Shown here piece after piece: positions 1 to 6,548 of a stretch of 10,467 bases of DNA. The notes under the pieces were generated by a model, which searched no databases, was not told the DNA's origin, and worked only from the letters and a program-made list of their open reading frames with translations. The DNA comes from Clostridiaceae bacterium. GTDB taxonomy: Bacteria > Bacillota > Clostridia > Oscillospirales > Acutalibacteraceae. The first letter of the stretch is position 1, and every line of letters begins with the position of its first letter. Location of the stretch: assembly GCA_016297645.1 (NCBI GenBank), contig JAEDGF010000062.1, positions 1 to 10,467 on the forward strand, given 5' to 3'. The translations under genes and the position numbers were made by a program.

Positions 1-1
1 A

Positions 2-34
2 ATTTCAATCCACGCGCCCCGTGCGGGGCGCGGC
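2..34 (-). CRISPR. First (leader-proximal) type I-C CRISPR repeat
   Basis: Read on the minus strand this is a 33-nt repeat ending in GTGGATTGAAAT, the hallmark 3' end of type I-C repeats. It holds a very stable 8-bp hairpin (13-20 paired with 25-32) of only G and C, with a GCAC loop. By analogy with Bacillus halodurans Cas5c, cleavage at the 3' base of the stem would leave the 11-nt 5' handle TGGATTGAAAT. Only one repeat is visible: the array runs out of the window at base 1, so spacer number and repeat consensus cannot be judged. Position next to a leader and cas2, in the orientation of the cas genes, supports the call. Confidence 0.93.
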
Positions 35-37
35 GTT

Positions 38-66
38 AAAGCCAACAAAAATCCGTTGTCGGCTTT
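38..66 (-). promoter_or_regulatory. Hairpin at the start of the pre-crRNA / leader-repeat junction
   Basis: Nine-base stem (58-66 with 38-46) with one G-U wobble in the minus-strand RNA and an 11-nt loop. It lies between the -10 box and the first repeat, close to the predicted transcription start. It could be a 5' hairpin on the pre-crRNA or a DNA inverted repeat that anchors integration; which one is not decidable from sequence. Confidence 0.5.
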
Positions 67-71
67 GTGTA

Positions 72-100
72 ATTATACCAAAAAGACGCCTGTTTTTCAA
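72..100 (-). promoter_or_regulatory. pre-crRNA promoter in the leader
   Basis: On the minus strand there is a TTGAAA -35 (95-100), a 17-nt spacer, and a perfect TATAAT -10 (72-77) preceded by TGG, giving an extended -10. Transcription would start near base 65, about 30 nt before the first repeat, which is right for a CRISPR array promoter. Confidence 0.8.
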
Positions 101-161
101 CAGTAAAACACATTGAATAAATATTTTTGTTTCGTAGTTGCGAGATTTTGTTCTTTTTTCG

Positions 162-203
162 GTGCGAACCCGACGGATATTTATGTTCACTGCGAGTTCG
201 CAC
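162..203 (-). repeat. Leader inverted repeat GTGCGAAC/GTTCGCAC
   Basis: Perfect 8-bp inverted repeat, arms 162-169 and 196-203, separated by 26 nt. One arm touches the cas2 stop codon. It has no T-run after it, so it is not a terminator. Likely role: a leader element recognised during adaptation, or an RNA structure closing the cas mRNA; the choice is inference. Confidence 0.7.
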
Positions 204-494
204 TCAAATGATAAGGTCGCCTTCCGTTTCAAATTGAGGGCTCACCCCAAAGTGTTCAATTTTCGAGCGATACTTTTCACCGAGATAGTAAAAGCGCAGG
301 CTATCCTTCTTTTCGTCCATGATTTCGCAAAGCGAATGCTGCAAAATTTTGCACTGCGCAGTGTCCACAATACATTCAAAGACAGAGTTTTGAACGCGTC
401 TGCCGTAATTTATGCATTGCTTTGCAATCTTACGAAGGCGTTTTCGCCCGGCGGCATCCTCCGTGTTGACATCATATGTTATCAGAACCAGCAA
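204..494 (-). CDS. cas2: CRISPR-associated protein Cas2
   Basis: Cas2 is the small ferredoxin-fold partner that bridges two Cas1 dimers in the spacer-integration complex. The 96-residue protein has normal family length. It starts MLVLITYDV, with the conserved Asp at residue 8 after the first beta strand, followed by the type I-C signatures GRKRLRKIAKQC and NSVFEC and the late motif SLRFYYLG. The start is TTG at 494, chosen because the first residues match the family exactly and GGTGAT, part of an extended Shine-Dalgarno, lies 3 nt upstream. The gene begins 9 nt after the cas1 stop, so it is the last gene of the operon. The leader follows directly. Confidence 0.96.
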   Translation of the reverse strand: MLVLITYDVNTEDAAGRKRLRKIAKQCINYGRRVQNSVFECIVDTAQCKILQHSLCEIMDEKKDSLRFYYLGEKYRSKIEHFGVSPQFETEGDLII

Positions 495-503
495 AACATC
501 ACC

Positions 504-1535
504 CTACTTCCACATAAACGGCGGATATGCATCCAAATCACCGCGCAGATATCGGGAAAGGAGCATGGCCTGAGCGTGAGGGACAAGTCCCCATGCGATT
601 TTTTCTTTGAGAAACGGGTGCGTTATTTCCTCCTGTTTTCTTTTTTGCCATGCTGAGAGGAAATTGCGCCGCGCATCATCTTTCAGATAGACTGCGCCGT
701 TTTCTTTGCTTTCAAAATCCTTCGCGGTGACGGTTCCGAGGTTTATCAGTGAAAGGACAAATCTGTCGGCAAGCGGTGCGCGGAATTCTTCGAGCATATC
801 GAGCGCCAGCGACTTGCGTCCCGGTCGAAGCGTATGGAAAAATCCGACTGCCGGATCAAGTCCGACACCTTCGAGTGCGCCTGCAATTTCGTTCCCGAGC
901 AGCGAATATGTAAAGGACAAAAGCGCATTGACGGGGTCGAGCGGCGGTCGGCGATGGCGTTCGTCGAACGAAAAATCATCTTTGTTCCGCAGAATAAGCT
1001 CGTTAAAAACGGAAAAATACGACTTCGCCGCACTGCCCTCTATGCCGAGAAGCGTTTCGGAATCGGGGGCGCATTCAATCTGTTTCAGCGCATTTTTCTG
1101 ATAAACGGCTGCCTGCCGGACGGCGTTCTCGTCAATTCTGACCGCATGATCACGGCAGAAGCGCTCCAAAAGCCATCTGCTGTTGTACAGTTTTCCGGTC
1201 AAAAACATCTTTGCGAGAGGAAGAGATTTTTCCGTGGAATCGGCAGTGCGGTATTGCGTTGTCCTCAGAAGAACATTTCCACTCACAGCACCCGAAACGC
1301 GGCTGAGAAAACGCCCGTGCGGAGTGAAAAAAGCCAGTCCGACACCGCGTTCGGCGCAAGCTGCCATAAGCCGCGGACTCGCCGAACGGTATCCGAAGGA
1401 AACCACGCCCTCTAAGTTGTGAACCGGCACGCGCCCGAGGACGGACTCATCCGTCCGGACAAGAATATTTTCGCCGTCCAAAGACAGAAAGGCGTCGGGA
1501 GAAGTAACATACAATGTGTTTTGCAGCTTTCTCAA
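504..1535 (-). CDS. cas1: CRISPR-associated integrase Cas1 (type I-C)
   Basis: Cas1 is the metal-dependent integrase that inserts prespacers at the leader-proximal repeat. The 343-residue protein is full length. The N-terminal beta domain begins MRKLQNTLYVTSPDAF and contains SLDGEN. The alpha domain carries the active-site set: Glu166 in GIEGSAAKSYF, His234 in FFHTLRPGRKSLALD, and the acidic cluster Asp246/Glu249/Glu250 before FRAPLADR. The start is TTG at 1535, fixed by a perfect AGGAGG 7 nt upstream and by the family N-terminus. Its start overlaps the cas4 stop (TTGA, 4 nt), implying translational coupling. Nothing in the sequence suggests loss of function. Confidence 0.97.
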   Translation of the reverse strand: MRKLQNTLYVTSPDAFLSLDGENILVRTDESVLGRVPVHNLEGVVSFGYRSASPRLMAACAERGVGLAFFTPHGRFLSRVSGAVSGNVLLRTTQYRTADSTEKSLPLAKMFLTGKLYNSRWLLERFCRDHAVRIDENAVRQAAVYQKNALKQIECAPDSETLLGIEGSAAKSYFSVFNELILRNKDDFSFDERHRRPPLDPVNALLSFTYSLLGNEIAGALEGVGLDPAVGFFHTLRPGRKSLALDMLEEFRAPLADRFVLSLINLGTVTAKDFESKENGAVYLKDDARRNFLSAWQKRKQEEITHPFLKEKIAWGLVPHAQAMLLSRYLRGDLDAYPPFMWK

Positions 1536-2194
1536 AACTCGTCCTCCTCTGTTTTTCTTTTTACATACCCGGCAGCAGAGGTCTGTGCGTCAAACACGGG
1601 AGCGCAGAATTCATACAGCGAGCAATTTCTGCAAGCCTTGCCCTTTCGCGGCTTCGGAGTATATCCACGCTCGAAATACGCGTGCATTTCGCCGATATAT
1701 TTTTCGACAAGCGCCCGTTTTTCTTCGGAGAACGCAACGGTTTCTCTGTGTCGGGTATCGCCGTAAAAAAGCGCACCCTTGGGGATATCGGTCACGAACA
1801 TTTCTTCAAGGCACATAGCCTGCGCGCAGAGCTGCAATTCATCGGCTTCTTTCCCGACGGGCTTTCCTCGTTTGTATTCCACGGGATAGAGCCGCCACAA
1901 GCCGTCGCGTCCGCGAATCGGGACTCCGCCGGGATCGCGGTGCAATTCGACCATATCACACTCGCCGGTTATTCGTAATCTTTGCGACATCACCGGCATT
2001 GCACGGGAGAGAATCACACTTCCGCGCGACTCGGTAAAGCCTGCGTCATGGACTCTCTCGTGCATATACTCCCCTTCGAGCGTAAAAACATTTTCTTTCC
2101 ACAGCTGCTCGACATGGACAAGCGCCCAACTCCGCCTGCAAAATGCAAAGTGATTGATCCCGGAGATCATCAAAAAATCTTCGCCGTTACTCAC
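1532..2194 (-). CDS. cas4: CRISPR-associated Cas4 nuclease, PAM-end trimming
   Basis: Cas4 is an iron-sulfur RecB-family nuclease that, with Cas1-Cas2, checks the PAM and trims prespacers in type I-C. The 220 residues show the expected pattern: Cys19 in FAFCRRSW, His45 in GEYMHERVH, Asp80 in GECDMVEL, Glu106 and Lys108 in VEYKRG, Gln121 in ELQLCAQA, and the C-terminal cysteines 188, 191 and 197 in CRNCSLYEFC. With Cys19 these would bind the 4Fe-4S cluster. The start is GTG at 2194, overlapping the cas7 stop by 8 nt; residues before Met9 (EDFLMISGINHF) match the family, so the later ATG at 2170 is less likely. The Shine-Dalgarno is weak, suggesting translation coupled to cas7. Confidence 0.96.
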   Translation of the reverse strand: MSNGEDFLMISGINHFAFCRRSWALVHVEQLWKENVFTLEGEYMHERVHDAGFTESRGSVILSRAMPVMSQRLRITGECDMVELHRDPGGVPIRGRDGLWRLYPVEYKRGKPVGKEADELQLCAQAMCLEEMFVTDIPKGALFYGDTRHRETVAFSEEKRALVEKYIGEMHAYFERGYTPKPRKGKACRNCSLYEFCAPVFDAQTSAAGYVKRKTEEDEF

Positions 2195-3092
2195 CGTCGA
2201 TTACCGTGTATTTCAAACCGGGAATTGCGCTTTCATCAATGCCGACCTGCGGAAAGCCGTCATCACCGACAGTGACCTTCATCGAACGATGAACCTTTGC
2301 AGCCGAGAACTGACCGCTCTTGCAGTTATGCTCCCACCAAACGAGCTTACAGACCTCCATGCTCCCTTCGGGACGGGCGGCGGCGACATCGTTTCTAAAC
2401 AGTGTGCGAAGCGCCTCTTTAAGCGCCTCTGCATCGTCTGCCGAGAATCCCGTTTTTTCGGCGGTCTGAACATTTATCGAACCGTATGTCGTGTAGACTC
2501 CGAAATCGACACGGCGCTTTGAACCCATGGTGTCGCTTCCCTTTTTGTCGGGATTATTTTTATCTGTTTCCAGATTTACCGATTTTGTTATATTCAGTTC
2601 TGTAATATTGACCGGTGTAAGGCTGAATGCGCTTTGAATGCTCACGGGGCCGCGTATTCCTATCGAAACTCCGTCTGATTTGCCGGTTTCTCCGCTGAAC
2701 GGAAAGACCTGACCGAAGGCCCTTACATCAAGCCATTTCTCACACGCGATCGCGGTAATTTTTTCTGACTTTGTCTGCCCGTCGTCTTCATCGTCTTTGT
2801 CATTTTTGCCTTTTTTGACTTTAAAAAGCTCCTTCAATTCCGGACAGGACTCGGCGCGCTCCTTTAATGAGCGGCAGCTGTCGGTACGGCGGTCATCCGA
2901 TTGAACGAACACGCTCAGCCCCTCATCCATCCAGCGATTGCGGATTTTGCGTTTAAGGCAAACATCGGATACCTCTCCGAATCCGGTATATGTTATACGA
3001 GGCCCTCCGCCGTTTACGGGATCGCCGTTGGGATTTGCGTTGCGGACGGTAAAAACAAGTGCGAAATCTATTTTGTTATTTAATGCTGACAT
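2187..3092 (-). CDS. cas7: Cascade backbone protein Cas7 (Cas7c/Csd2)
   Basis: Cas7c is the RRM-fold subunit that polymerises along the crRNA spacer and forms the Cascade backbone. The N-terminus carries NANPNGDPVNGGGPR followed by DVCLKRKIRNRW. Later come EKWLDVRAFGQVF, GIRGPVSIQSAFS with LTPVNITELNITKS, and RVDFGVYTTYGSINVQ, all typical. ATG at 3092 is preferred (301 residues) because AGGA lies 9 nt upstream; a TTG three codons earlier abuts the same site with no spacing. The gap to the cas8c stop is 5 nt. A lysine/aspartate-rich loop at about residues 92-112 is the only odd segment, probably a surface insertion. This is one of only two cas genes here with an ATG start. Confidence 0.96.
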   Translation of the reverse strand: MSALNNKIDFALVFTVRNANPNGDPVNGGGPRITYTGFGEVSDVCLKRKIRNRWMDEGLSVFVQSDDRRTDSCRSLKERAESCPELKELFKVKKGKNDKDDEDDGQTKSEKITAIACEKWLDVRAFGQVFPFSGETGKSDGVSIGIRGPVSIQSAFSLTPVNITELNITKSVNLETDKNNPDKKGSDTMGSKRRVDFGVYTTYGSINVQTAEKTGFSADDAEALKEALRTLFRNDVAAARPEGSMEVCKLVWWEHNCKSGQFSAAKVHRSMKVTVGDDGFPQVGIDESAIPGLKYTVIDGE

Positions 3093-3097
3093 TTTTT

Positions 3098-5710
3098 TCA
3101 ATCCTTTCTGTATAACGCGGTATATAAATAGTATGTATGCAGGTAACCTGCGCCGAGGGGTGTGTCGATATTCCAGCCCTTATTTTCAATAAACTGCAAC
3201 AGTTTGTCCCTCTCCTCCGTTATCTTACTATTAAAACGCAGTTTTTTCAGGTACACCGTCATGCAGCGCATAAGATGCTCTTTTATTTTATTCGGACAAA
3301 CAGCTGCGTGCGGCAAAAGACGGAGTGCGTTTGAAAGCCGGTCCTTCTCCGGTTCAATACCGGACAAAGCGCGCCGTTCGGTAAAATTCTCCAATGCAAA
3401 CAGTGCCGCAAACGCCGAATCACGATCGGTAGGTTCAATTGCACCGATTTCCGTATTGAAAAAATCGCCGTCGAAATCACGATTACAGCGAAGCGCATGG
3501 CGCATTGCAAGATACCCGTGAACAAATGTGCTGCCGAGCGGAACGGGCGAAAGACGCTCTGTTTTATCAAAACGAAGCTCGATTTGTTCAATTATTCTCT
3601 GCACAGAACAGACTTCTTTAACCGCCGCTTTTTCAAAATAAGGGATAAGGCTGTTATGGATATAACTCCACACGGTAAGCGGCGATGAAATAAGGGCATT
3701 CATAGAACGCAGCGCGTTTGTTCTGCCGTCATTTTCGCTGGCCGTATCGCCGCCGTCCGTCACGGACATTGTTTTCCACTCGAACCAATCTGCAACCGCC
3801 GCAAGGCAGCCGTACAGCGAATCTCTGTTTGTCGGCAGCGACAACGGAGTCAACTCGGGCGCTGCGGCGCGTTCCTCGGTTTTCAGATACAAATCGCGAA
3901 GCTGGCAATCGAAGCCTACAAGAAACATCTCCGAAAGCGGACGGTTGTCATTCCTGTCTTTCTCATCAAAAAGCCGCTCTATCTCGCCGAACAGGCGAAG
4001 ATACCAATCGGCGGAATATCCGACATCGCCGTTTGTTGCGGTTTTTTTGAGCTTTTTCAGATACGGCAGCAGCTTGCAAAACAGCTCTTGCCACGCTGCA
4101 CACGGTGTCTGCACAAATCGTCTGAAAAGACGAACCGCCCATGTTATTGCATTCTCGCCGCAAACATCGGCTTCGGCTTTATGCGCTGCGGCGGCAAGGC
4201 GTCCGAAAAGATAATCTCGGCCGCGGCAGCTTCTGTCAAGCGAAGTGGAAATGTCGGTTTTTCCGAATTGAGAACGCTTTTTGCGTATAAGGGCGTTTGC
4301 TGCGGCAATACTTTTTGCCCATGCAAAGCTGTTCCATGTGCCGTCCTTTACTCTTGTAAAGGCCAACGGATTAACGGCACGGTTAAATGCCTGCCAAACA
4401 AAGTTATCCGGCAAAGGGCTGCCGTCGATCGTGCAGCTTAACAATTGCAGCTGAATTCCGCGCATGAATTTTGTACCGCTTTTCTCTGCGCCGGGATCTT
4501 TTTTCGCCGCGGCTGCTTCATCACGCCCCATAACGGCTTCGCATATTTCGAACCATGTGGGCGAACGCGGAATTTTTTCTTTACCGGGGAACACCCATGT
4601 GCTGTTTGCTATCCAGTTATTTACCCGTTCGACATATTCGTTTCCGGGAATTTCCTGATAGTAGACGACAGATATTCTGCCGGTCGTAGCAGCCTGTAAG
4701 CCCATTATGACAACTTCGTTCTTCCTCAAAATGGCTTTATCCGCAAGCTTATCGTCCGAAAACTTTTCAAGCGTTCGAGATAAACCTACCGTCGCGTTGC
4801 GAAGCGCAATGGCATATGTTTCAAATGTATCAGGTTCGGTTATTTCACCTTTATCGTTGGTAAAATCGGGACCGCTGCAATCAAGCTCGGGAGAACAGGT
4901 ATTCCATGCGACAAAATAAATGCCGTACCGTGTGAAGCCCTGTTTTTTTATAAGCCACCGCAGAGCGTTATGAGCTTTGATTGAAGCCGTATCGTTTACA
5001 AGAACCGAACTGTGATCCTCCGTAAACCTGCCTTTGTATCGAAACGGGTAAACATCATCTTTACCGGAAATGAGCTTTAAGTTTCCATACAATTTCGGGT
5101 GCATTTCGGCAATAGGCAGTTCCCGTCCTTCTGCATAACACAATCCTTTTTCCGGCGGCGTAAATGTTTCTCTGTATCTAAGCCAGCTTTGGCGGACATC
5201 GTCCCTCATCCACAGTCTGCTTTCGCCGTCGCAGCATTCAACGCTGAAACACGCCATAGTCTTTTTATCATCCGATTTTGTATCCCACTTAAATTCCAGC
5301 CCCTTCTCATTCATGAGATCGCTGAAAAGCGTTCCCTTTTTGAGATAGCCGCACAAAACTTTCAGGCATTCCGGTGCGCCGGGACTTTTGCTCCATTCGT
5401 AAAGCTGACGATAATAAGCCTCGAAGCACGGATTCTCTTCATTATCGGCAACTACAAGATATTTAATCTGCTCGGCAAGCGGGAACGGCGCTATTTTTGA
5501 GCTGCTTCGCCCTTCTGCCTGTATGGTAGTGGGAACTATGAACAGACTCTCCTCTTTCGGAAGCCTTTGCGCGTGTGAAAAACTACCGTTTTTGTCTATT
5601 ACAATATTTATTCCGATATCTTTTTCGATAAATCCGACCGGCACTATACCGCAATCGGGCTTCTCGATCATTGCGTCATATACATTGCAAAGCTTTGTTA
5701 TCCAACTCAC
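3098..5710 (-). CDS. cas8c: Cas8c large subunit with three tandem Cas11-like domains
   Basis: Cas8c (Csd1) is the Cascade large subunit that recognises the PAM and helps recruit Cas3. The gene encodes 870 residues against about 600 usual. Residues 1-490 follow Cas8c: MSWITKL N-terminus, the RWLIKKQGF and YFVAWN region near 251-270, and LLSCTIDGSPLPDNFVWQAFN near 423-442. Residues 497-609 match the normal C-terminal helical domain (RDYLFGRLAAAAH, TPCAAWQELFCKLLPYL, PLSEMFLVGF). Two further copies follow at 628-742 and 762-870. The start is GTG at 5710, overlapping the cas5 stop (GTGA), with AGGAGG and AAGGTGAT just upstream. No in-frame ATG, GTG or TTG exists from residue 450 to about 523, so an ordinary internal Cas11c start is missing. 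Cas8c identity is secure; the effect of the triplication is inferred. Confidence 0.93.
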   Translation of the reverse strand: MSWITKLCNVYDAMIEKPDCGIVPVGFIEKDIGINIVIDKNGSFSHAQRLPKEESLFIVPTTIQAEGRSSSKIAPFPLAEQIKYLVVADNEENPCFEAYYRQLYEWSKSPGAPECLKVLCGYLKKGTLFSDLMNEKGLEFKWDTKSDDKKTMACFSVECCDGESRLWMRDDVRQSWLRYRETFTPPEKGLCYAEGRELPIAEMHPKLYGNLKLISGKDDVYPFRYKGRFTEDHSSVLVNDTASIKAHNALRWLIKKQGFTRYGIYFVAWNTCSPELDCSGPDFTNDKGEITEPDTFETYAIALRNATVGLSRTLEKFSDDKLADKAILRKNEVVIMGLQAATTGRISVVYYQEIPGNEYVERVNNWIANSTWVFPGKEKIPRSPTWFEICEAVMGRDEAAAAKKDPGAEKSGTKFMRGIQLQLLSCTIDGSPLPDNFVWQAFNRAVNPLAFTRVKDGTWNSFAWAKSIAAANALIRKKRSQFGKTDISTSLDRSCRGRDYLFGRLAAAAHKAEADVCGENAITWAVRLFRRFVQTPCAAWQELFCKLLPYLKKLKKTATNGDVGYSADWYLRLFGEIERLFDEKDRNDNRPLSEMFLVGFDCQLRDLYLKTEERAAAPELTPLSLPTNRDSLYGCLAAVADWFEWKTMSVTDGGDTASENDGRTNALRSMNALISSPLTVWSYIHNSLIPYFEKAAVKEVCSVQRIIEQIELRFDKTERLSPVPLGSTFVHGYLAMRHALRCNRDFDGDFFNTEIGAIEPTDRDSAFAALFALENFTERRALSGIEPEKDRLSNALRLLPHAAVCPNKIKEHLMRCMTVYLKKLRFNSKITEERDKLLQFIENKGWNIDTPLGAGYLHTYYLYTALYRKD
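3101..4222 (-). repeat. Protein-level triplication of the Cas11-like domain inside cas8c
   Basis: Three copies lie at 3881-4222 (residues 497-610), 3485-3829 (628-742) and 3101-3427 (762-870). Each starts with Arg-Asp then a hydrophobic/small helix: RDYLFGRLAA, RDSLYGCLAA, RDSAFAALFA. Each has a central Pro followed exactly 14 residues later by Tyr: P536-Y550, P677-Y691, P806-Y820, then LKK, FEK, LKK. Each ends with Pro-Leu, an aromatic and a Gly/Thr-aromatic pair: PLSEMFLVGF, PLGSTFVHGY, PLGAGYLHTY. The period is about 127-134 residues. Copies are strongly diverged, so the event is old and the copies have been kept. Confidence 0.88.
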
Positions 5711-6438
5711 AAGATATCACCTTCCTCCTCCGCTGTGAAATTGTTGTATTTTTTGCCGAATTTCTTCCGCTCCATTTTACGGACAAAGCGGTACATTGAC
5801 TTGTCGCACTGTTCAGGCTGCGGGAATTTTATCTCGCCGTCTGTCATTTCGGCTCGCCAAAGCCGGACACCGAGTTCGTCTTTCCCTGTTTCATCGGGAT
5901 ATGCAAAGCTGTGGAACATCACGCCGAGGTTGACTCTGCCCGTCCCGGCGTAAAAGCTCTCCCGTTCGCCGTAGACGCAAGGCTCGACATACGCCTGACA
6001 CTCGCGCGTACCGAGAAATATATCCCGTCGTCCGCCTTTTTCAACCATACGCAGCGCAATTTGATAATGCTTGTCCTCGTTTTGTCCGTCCTCGATAAGG
6101 TCGGGTTCTGTTCTGTACGGGTTCGGGATAAAATGCGCGCGCACCTCGTAAACAGGCTCAGCAAGATATGTATAAACGGACAGATCGCTTTTAGGCATAT
6201 TATAGCTTATCGGGCGGATATTTTTGTTTTCCGTCTTTACCGGATTGATAATACGAACGGAATCTATCACCCACATTATGCTCGGTTTCCAGTAAATGCT
6301 CTCTGTTATTCCCTTTAACGCCTGATAGGTAGGCACCTGATACGAAAGCCTTTCACCGCCCATACGGCAGATAGGGTCACTGAACATTGCGTACCTTCCC
6401 CAAACGCGGTATTCTATTGTATTTCTGTAAGCTGCCAT
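5707..6438 (-). CDS. cas5: Cas5c, crRNA-processing Cascade subunit
   Basis: In type I-C, which lacks Cas6, Cas5c is the endoribonuclease that cuts the repeat RNA and then stays on the crRNA 5' handle. The chosen start is ATG at 6438 (243 residues), because GAAGGTGA lies 4 nt upstream; an ATG six codons earlier has no ribosome binding site. The N-terminal RRM begins NTIEYRVWGRYAMFSDP, followed by GGERLSYQVPTYQALKG and ESIYWKP. By analogy with B. halodurans Cas5c the catalytic set is probably Tyr49 of IYWKP and Lys123/His124 of EDKHYQIALRMVEKGG. The motif FLGTRECQAYVEP is also family-typical. A 110-nt gap separates it from cas3, and its stop overlaps the cas8c start. Confidence 0.96.
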   Translation of the reverse strand: MAAYRNTIEYRVWGRYAMFSDPICRMGGERLSYQVPTYQALKGITESIYWKPSIMWVIDSVRIINPVKTENKNIRPISYNMPKSDLSVYTYLAEPVYEVRAHFIPNPYRTEPDLIEDGQNEDKHYQIALRMVEKGGRRDIFLGTRECQAYVEPCVYGERESFYAGTGRVNLGVMFHSFAYPDETGKDELGVRLWRAEMTDGEIKFPQPEQCDKSMYRFVRKMERKKFGKKYNNFTAEEEGDIL

Positions 6439-6485
6439 TTGTTCACCTTCTTTCATTTTTATGATAATATTTCAACGGCACAAAG

Positions 6486-6504
6486 CCGAAAATAACAATT
6501 TCGG
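6486..6504 (-). other. Small hairpin in the cas3-cas5 gap
   Basis: A 6-bp inverted repeat (CCGAAA/TTTCGG, loop 7) lies in the 110-nt gap between cas3 and cas5, the only sizeable gap in the operon. No T-run follows it, so it is not a terminator. It could be an mRNA processing or stability element separating cas3 from the Cascade genes. I see no convincing promoter in this gap. Confidence 0.3.
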
Positions 6505-6548
6505 ACTGTCCTGCTTATCACAGTATGTGTCCTTTTGATTGGTCTTGC

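Larger units (their letters stand above)
35..203 (-). promoter_or_regulatory. CRISPR leader between cas2 and the array
   Basis: AT-rich non-coding segment from the cas2 stop to the first repeat. It contains, in order on the minus strand, an inverted repeat immediately after cas2 (196-203 with 162-169), a consensus promoter (72-100), and a hairpin (58-66 with 38-46) just before the first repeat. Leaders carry the pre-crRNA promoter and the signals that direct Cas1-Cas2 to insert new spacers at the first repeat. The GTGCGAAC inverted repeat at the cas2-proximal end resembles what I recall of other type I-C leaders, but I could not align any here. Confidence 0.85.

Noticed and set aside
138..656. 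Plus-strand 172-codon open frame across the leader, cas2 and the cas1 end
   Set aside because: It lies opposite cas2 and cas1, has no recognisable domain, and the minus-strand genes there match their families along the whole length.
834..1415. Plus-strand 193-codon open frame
   Set aside because: Shadow of cas1 on the opposite strand; the low-stop frame is a by-product of cas1 codon usage and no protein family is recognised.
3093..3101. TTG at 3101 as the cas7 start
   Set aside because: AGGA is immediately adjacent with no spacing, while the ATG at 3092 lies 9 nt from it and starts the family-like MSALNNKIDF.
3098..3880. A separate downstream gene fused to cas8c by a lost stop, unrelated to Cas8c
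   Set aside because: The extra sequence repeats the landmarks of the Cas8c C-terminal domain twice, so it is internal duplication rather than fusion to an unrelated neighbour.
6439..6456. Upstream ATG at 6456 as the cas5 start
   Set aside because: It has no Shine-Dalgarno sequence, and the strong GAAGGTGA lies downstream of it, spaced 4 nt from the ATG at 6438.
6486..6504. Terminator between cas3 and cas5
   Set aside because: The 6-bp hairpin is not followed by a T-run on either strand; read-through is expected.
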